NCBI GenBank assembly: GCA_035540755.1
Contig: DATLGD010000033.1
Coordinates: 1 to 35,699, forward strand
Source: DATLGD01 sp035540755
Lineage (GTDB): Bacteria > Actinomycetota > Actinomycetes > Mycobacteriales > SCTD01
Direction: 5' to 3'
Length of the DNA stretch: 35,699 bases
Shown here: positions 34,577 through 35,699 of the stretch, piece by piece
How positions within the stretch are numbered: position 1 is the first letter of the stretch
How the letters are laid out: each line of letters starts with the position of its first letter
The notes under the pieces: generated by a model
The model's database searches: none
What the model was told of the DNA's origin: nothing
The model's input: the letters and a program-made list of their open reading frames with translations, nothing else
Made by a program: the position numbers and the translations under genes

Positions 34577-34580
34577 CTAG
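34577..34580. repeat. Target-site duplication CTAG, right copy (contains kinase stop)
   Basis: The right CTAG supplies the TAG stop codon of the minus-strand kinase gene (34579-34577). The insertion therefore sits exactly at the gene end without altering the protein. Confidence 0.6.
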
Positions 34581-35629
34581 CCGATCCCCGCGACCCGCCG
34601 GCACCGCTCGTCGAGGTAGCCGACGAACACCCAGAAGTGCTCGAACGCCGGGTTGCTCGTCTGGCCGTGGAAGAAGCGGTAGTAGATCTGCTGCGCGATG
34701 ACCGCGAGCCGGAACAGGCCGAACACCTCGTAGAAGGTCCAGTCCCGCACCGCGACGCCGGTGCGCTCGGCGTAGCGCTCGACGATCTCGGCGCGGGTCG
34801 GCATGCCGGGCAGGTCGCTCGGCTGGCGCTTGCTGACGCGGAACATCTCGTCGTCGTCGGCCTGCACCCAGTAGGCCAGCGCCCCGCCGAGGTCCATCAG
34901 CGGGTCGCCGAGCGTGGCCATCTCCCAGTCGAGGACGCCGACCACCTGCAGGTCGTCCGACAGCACGAGGTTGTCGAGCCGGAAGTCGTTGTGCACCAGC
35001 ACCGTCGCGACGTCGTCGGGCTGCCGCTCGGCCAGCCACGCCATGACCGCCTCGAAGTCGGGCACGTTGCCGGTGCGTGCCCGGCGGTAGCGCTCGGACC
35101 AGCCGGTGACCTGCCGGCCGACGTAGCCACGGCCCTTGCCGAGGTCGCTCAGCCCGGCTGCCTCGACGTCGACGGCGTGCAGCTCGAGCAGCGCGTCGAA
35201 GGCACGCAGCCCGAGGTCGCGCGCCGCGTCCTCGGTGAGGGTCATGCCGTCGGGCGGCCGGCCGCGCAGGATCGTGCCCTGCACCCGCTCCATGACGTAG
35301 AAGTCCGAGCCGAGCACGGCGGCGTCGGTGCAGAGCGCCACCATCTGCGGCACGTAGCGGTAGTGCGGACTTAGCGCCTTCTGCACGCGGTGCTCGCGCA
35401 CCAGGTCGTGCGCGCTTGCCGCCTTCTGCCCGAGCGGAGGGCGGCGCAGCACCAGCTCGCGCTCCGGCCCGTAGCGCAGCAGGTAGGTCAGATTCGACGC
35501 GCCGCCGCCGAACTGGCGCACGTCCGGCAACGACGGCGGCAGGTCGGGCACGACGGCACGCAGCCAGGCGTGCACGGCGTCGACGTCGAAGGCGTCCTCG
35601 TCGCGGACCGGGCGCGGCTCGCTGCTCAC
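34577..35629 (-). CDS. APH-fold phosphotransferase (ACAD11 kinase-domain / LvaA-like)
   Basis: A 350-residue aminoglycoside-phosphotransferase-fold kinase. An N-terminal lobe has FGGGASNLTYLL (about 40-51, glycine loop) and LVLRRPP with the lysine-position Arg typical of this subgroup. The catalytic loop is VLVHNDFRLDNLV (about 211-223, Asp and Asn), and the metal-binding motif is VLDWEMATLGDP (about 234-245). This subgroup corresponds to the N-terminal domain of ACAD10/11 and to Pseudomonas LvaA, which phosphorylate the 4-hydroxyl of 4-hydroxyacyl-CoA. It is not expected to confer antibiotic resistance. The GTG at 35629 overlaps the preceding gene (GTGA). The stop codon abuts the insertion element. 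Confidence 0.92.
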   Translation of the reverse strand: MSSEPRPVRDEDAFDVDAVHAWLRAVVPDLPPSLPDVRQFGGGASNLTYLLRYGPERELVLRRPPLGQKAASAHDLVREHRVQKALSPHYRYVPQMVALCTDAAVLGSDFYVMERVQGTILRGRPPDGMTLTEDAARDLGLRAFDALLELHAVDVEAAGLSDLGKGRGYVGRQVTGWSERYRRARTGNVPDFEAVMAWLAERQPDDVATVLVHNDFRLDNLVLSDDLQVVGVLDWEMATLGDPLMDLGGALAYWVQADDDEMFRVSKRQPSDLPGMPTRAEIVERYAERTGVAVRDWTFYEVFGLFRLAVIAQQIYYRFFHGQTSNPAFEHFWVFVGYLDERCRRVAGIG

Positions 35630-35699
35630 GAGCTGCCGTGGACGTGCTGCGCGTCGCCGGGGGCCGTGATCGAGGTGAGCCGGCTCATGTCGATGCCGG
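35626..35699 (-). CDS. C-terminal end of an unidentified protein, truncated by the window
   Basis: Only the last 24 codons are present, ending DMSRLTSITAPGDAQHVHGSS. The TGA overlaps the kinase GTG by four bases (GTGA), so the two genes are translationally coupled and in one operon. By analogy with lva-type and ACAD11-like clusters this might be a short-chain dehydrogenase or another acyl-CoA enzyme, but nothing in the visible residues proves it. Confidence 0.5.
   Translation of the reverse strand, partial: GIDMSRLTSITAPGDAQHVHGSS

Noticed and set aside
32894..34580. CTAG counted as part of 21-bp terminal inverted repeats rather than a target duplication
   Set aside because: If CTAG is inside the element, the next outer bases on the two sides do not match each other, leaving no duplication. 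A 4-bp CTAG duplication is the simpler reading, though the palindrome keeps some doubt.
34577..35629. APH fold considered as an aminoglycoside-resistance gene carried by the IS
   Set aside because: It lies outside the inverted repeats, its motifs match the ACAD10/11 kinase subgroup, and its operon partner is upstream on the host side.

Overview
The window is very GC-rich DNA with GTG starts common, stop/start overlaps (ATGA, GTGA, TGACGTG) and almost no intergenic space. Gene content (CGNR zinc-finger regulator, DrrAB-type exporter, SnoaL-tailed sigma factor, ROK-controlled sugar ABC operon, ExeM/NucH nuclease) points to a soil-type actinobacterium. A member of Geodermatophilales or a neighbouring order is my guess; no rRNA or other taxonomic marker is present.

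Layout. 1-2.4 kb: truncated exported protein, anti-sigma-type ATPase, and an EamA exporter divergent from a CGNR zinc-finger regulator. 2.4-5.8 kb: a complete class I cytochrome P450 system (P450, 3Fe-4S ferredoxin, ferredoxin reductase) divergent from a TetR regulator, with an operator-like repeat over the P450 -35 box. 5.9-8.7 kb: methylmalonate/malonate-semialdehyde dehydrogenase coupled to a class III aminotransferase, a likely beta-alanine or related omega-amino-acid route. 8.8-14.1 kb: a 1746-residue secreted nuclease/5'-nucleotidase with a predicted C-terminal propeller, followed by a strong terminator. 14.2-17.7 kb: a small membrane protein, then four overlapping genes for a DrrA/DrrB-type exporter, a STAS protein and an ECF-like sigma factor with a SnoaL-like tail. 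17.8-25.1 kb: a ROK-regulated sugar operon (regulator, double ATPase, permease, binding lipoprotein, Gfo/Idh/MocA dehydrogenase, TIM-barrel isomerase/epimerase). 25.1-28.3 kb, minus strand: release factor 3, a small membrane protein, a secreted serine protease and a small zinc-ribbon protein. 28.4-32.1 kb, plus strand: quinone oxidoreductase, membrane protein, pirin and an ACAD10/11-type acyl-CoA dehydrogenase. 32.1-35.7 kb, minus strand: a histidine-phosphatase-fold protein lacking its catalytic His-Gly, an IS1380-family insertion, an APH-fold acyl kinase and the tail of one more gene.

Most interesting points. (1) The right end carries the two halves of ACAD11 as separate genes (APH-fold kinase and ACAD11-type dehydrogenase) flanking a histidine-phosphatase paralogue without its catalytic RHG. 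This suggests a 4-hydroxyacyl-CoA phosphorylation/elimination pathway with a possible pseudo-phosphatase. (2) An IS1380 element with 17-bp inverted repeats and an apparent CTAG target duplication landed exactly on the kinase stop codon. It kept the stop and moved a 21-bp-stem hairpin 1.7 kb away. (3) The sugar operon has a dehydrogenase plus epimerase but no kinase, fitting a 3-keto-glycoside route. (4) A sigma factor is translationally coupled to a STAS protein and a DrrAB exporter. I saw no tRNA, rRNA, CRISPR array or prophage.
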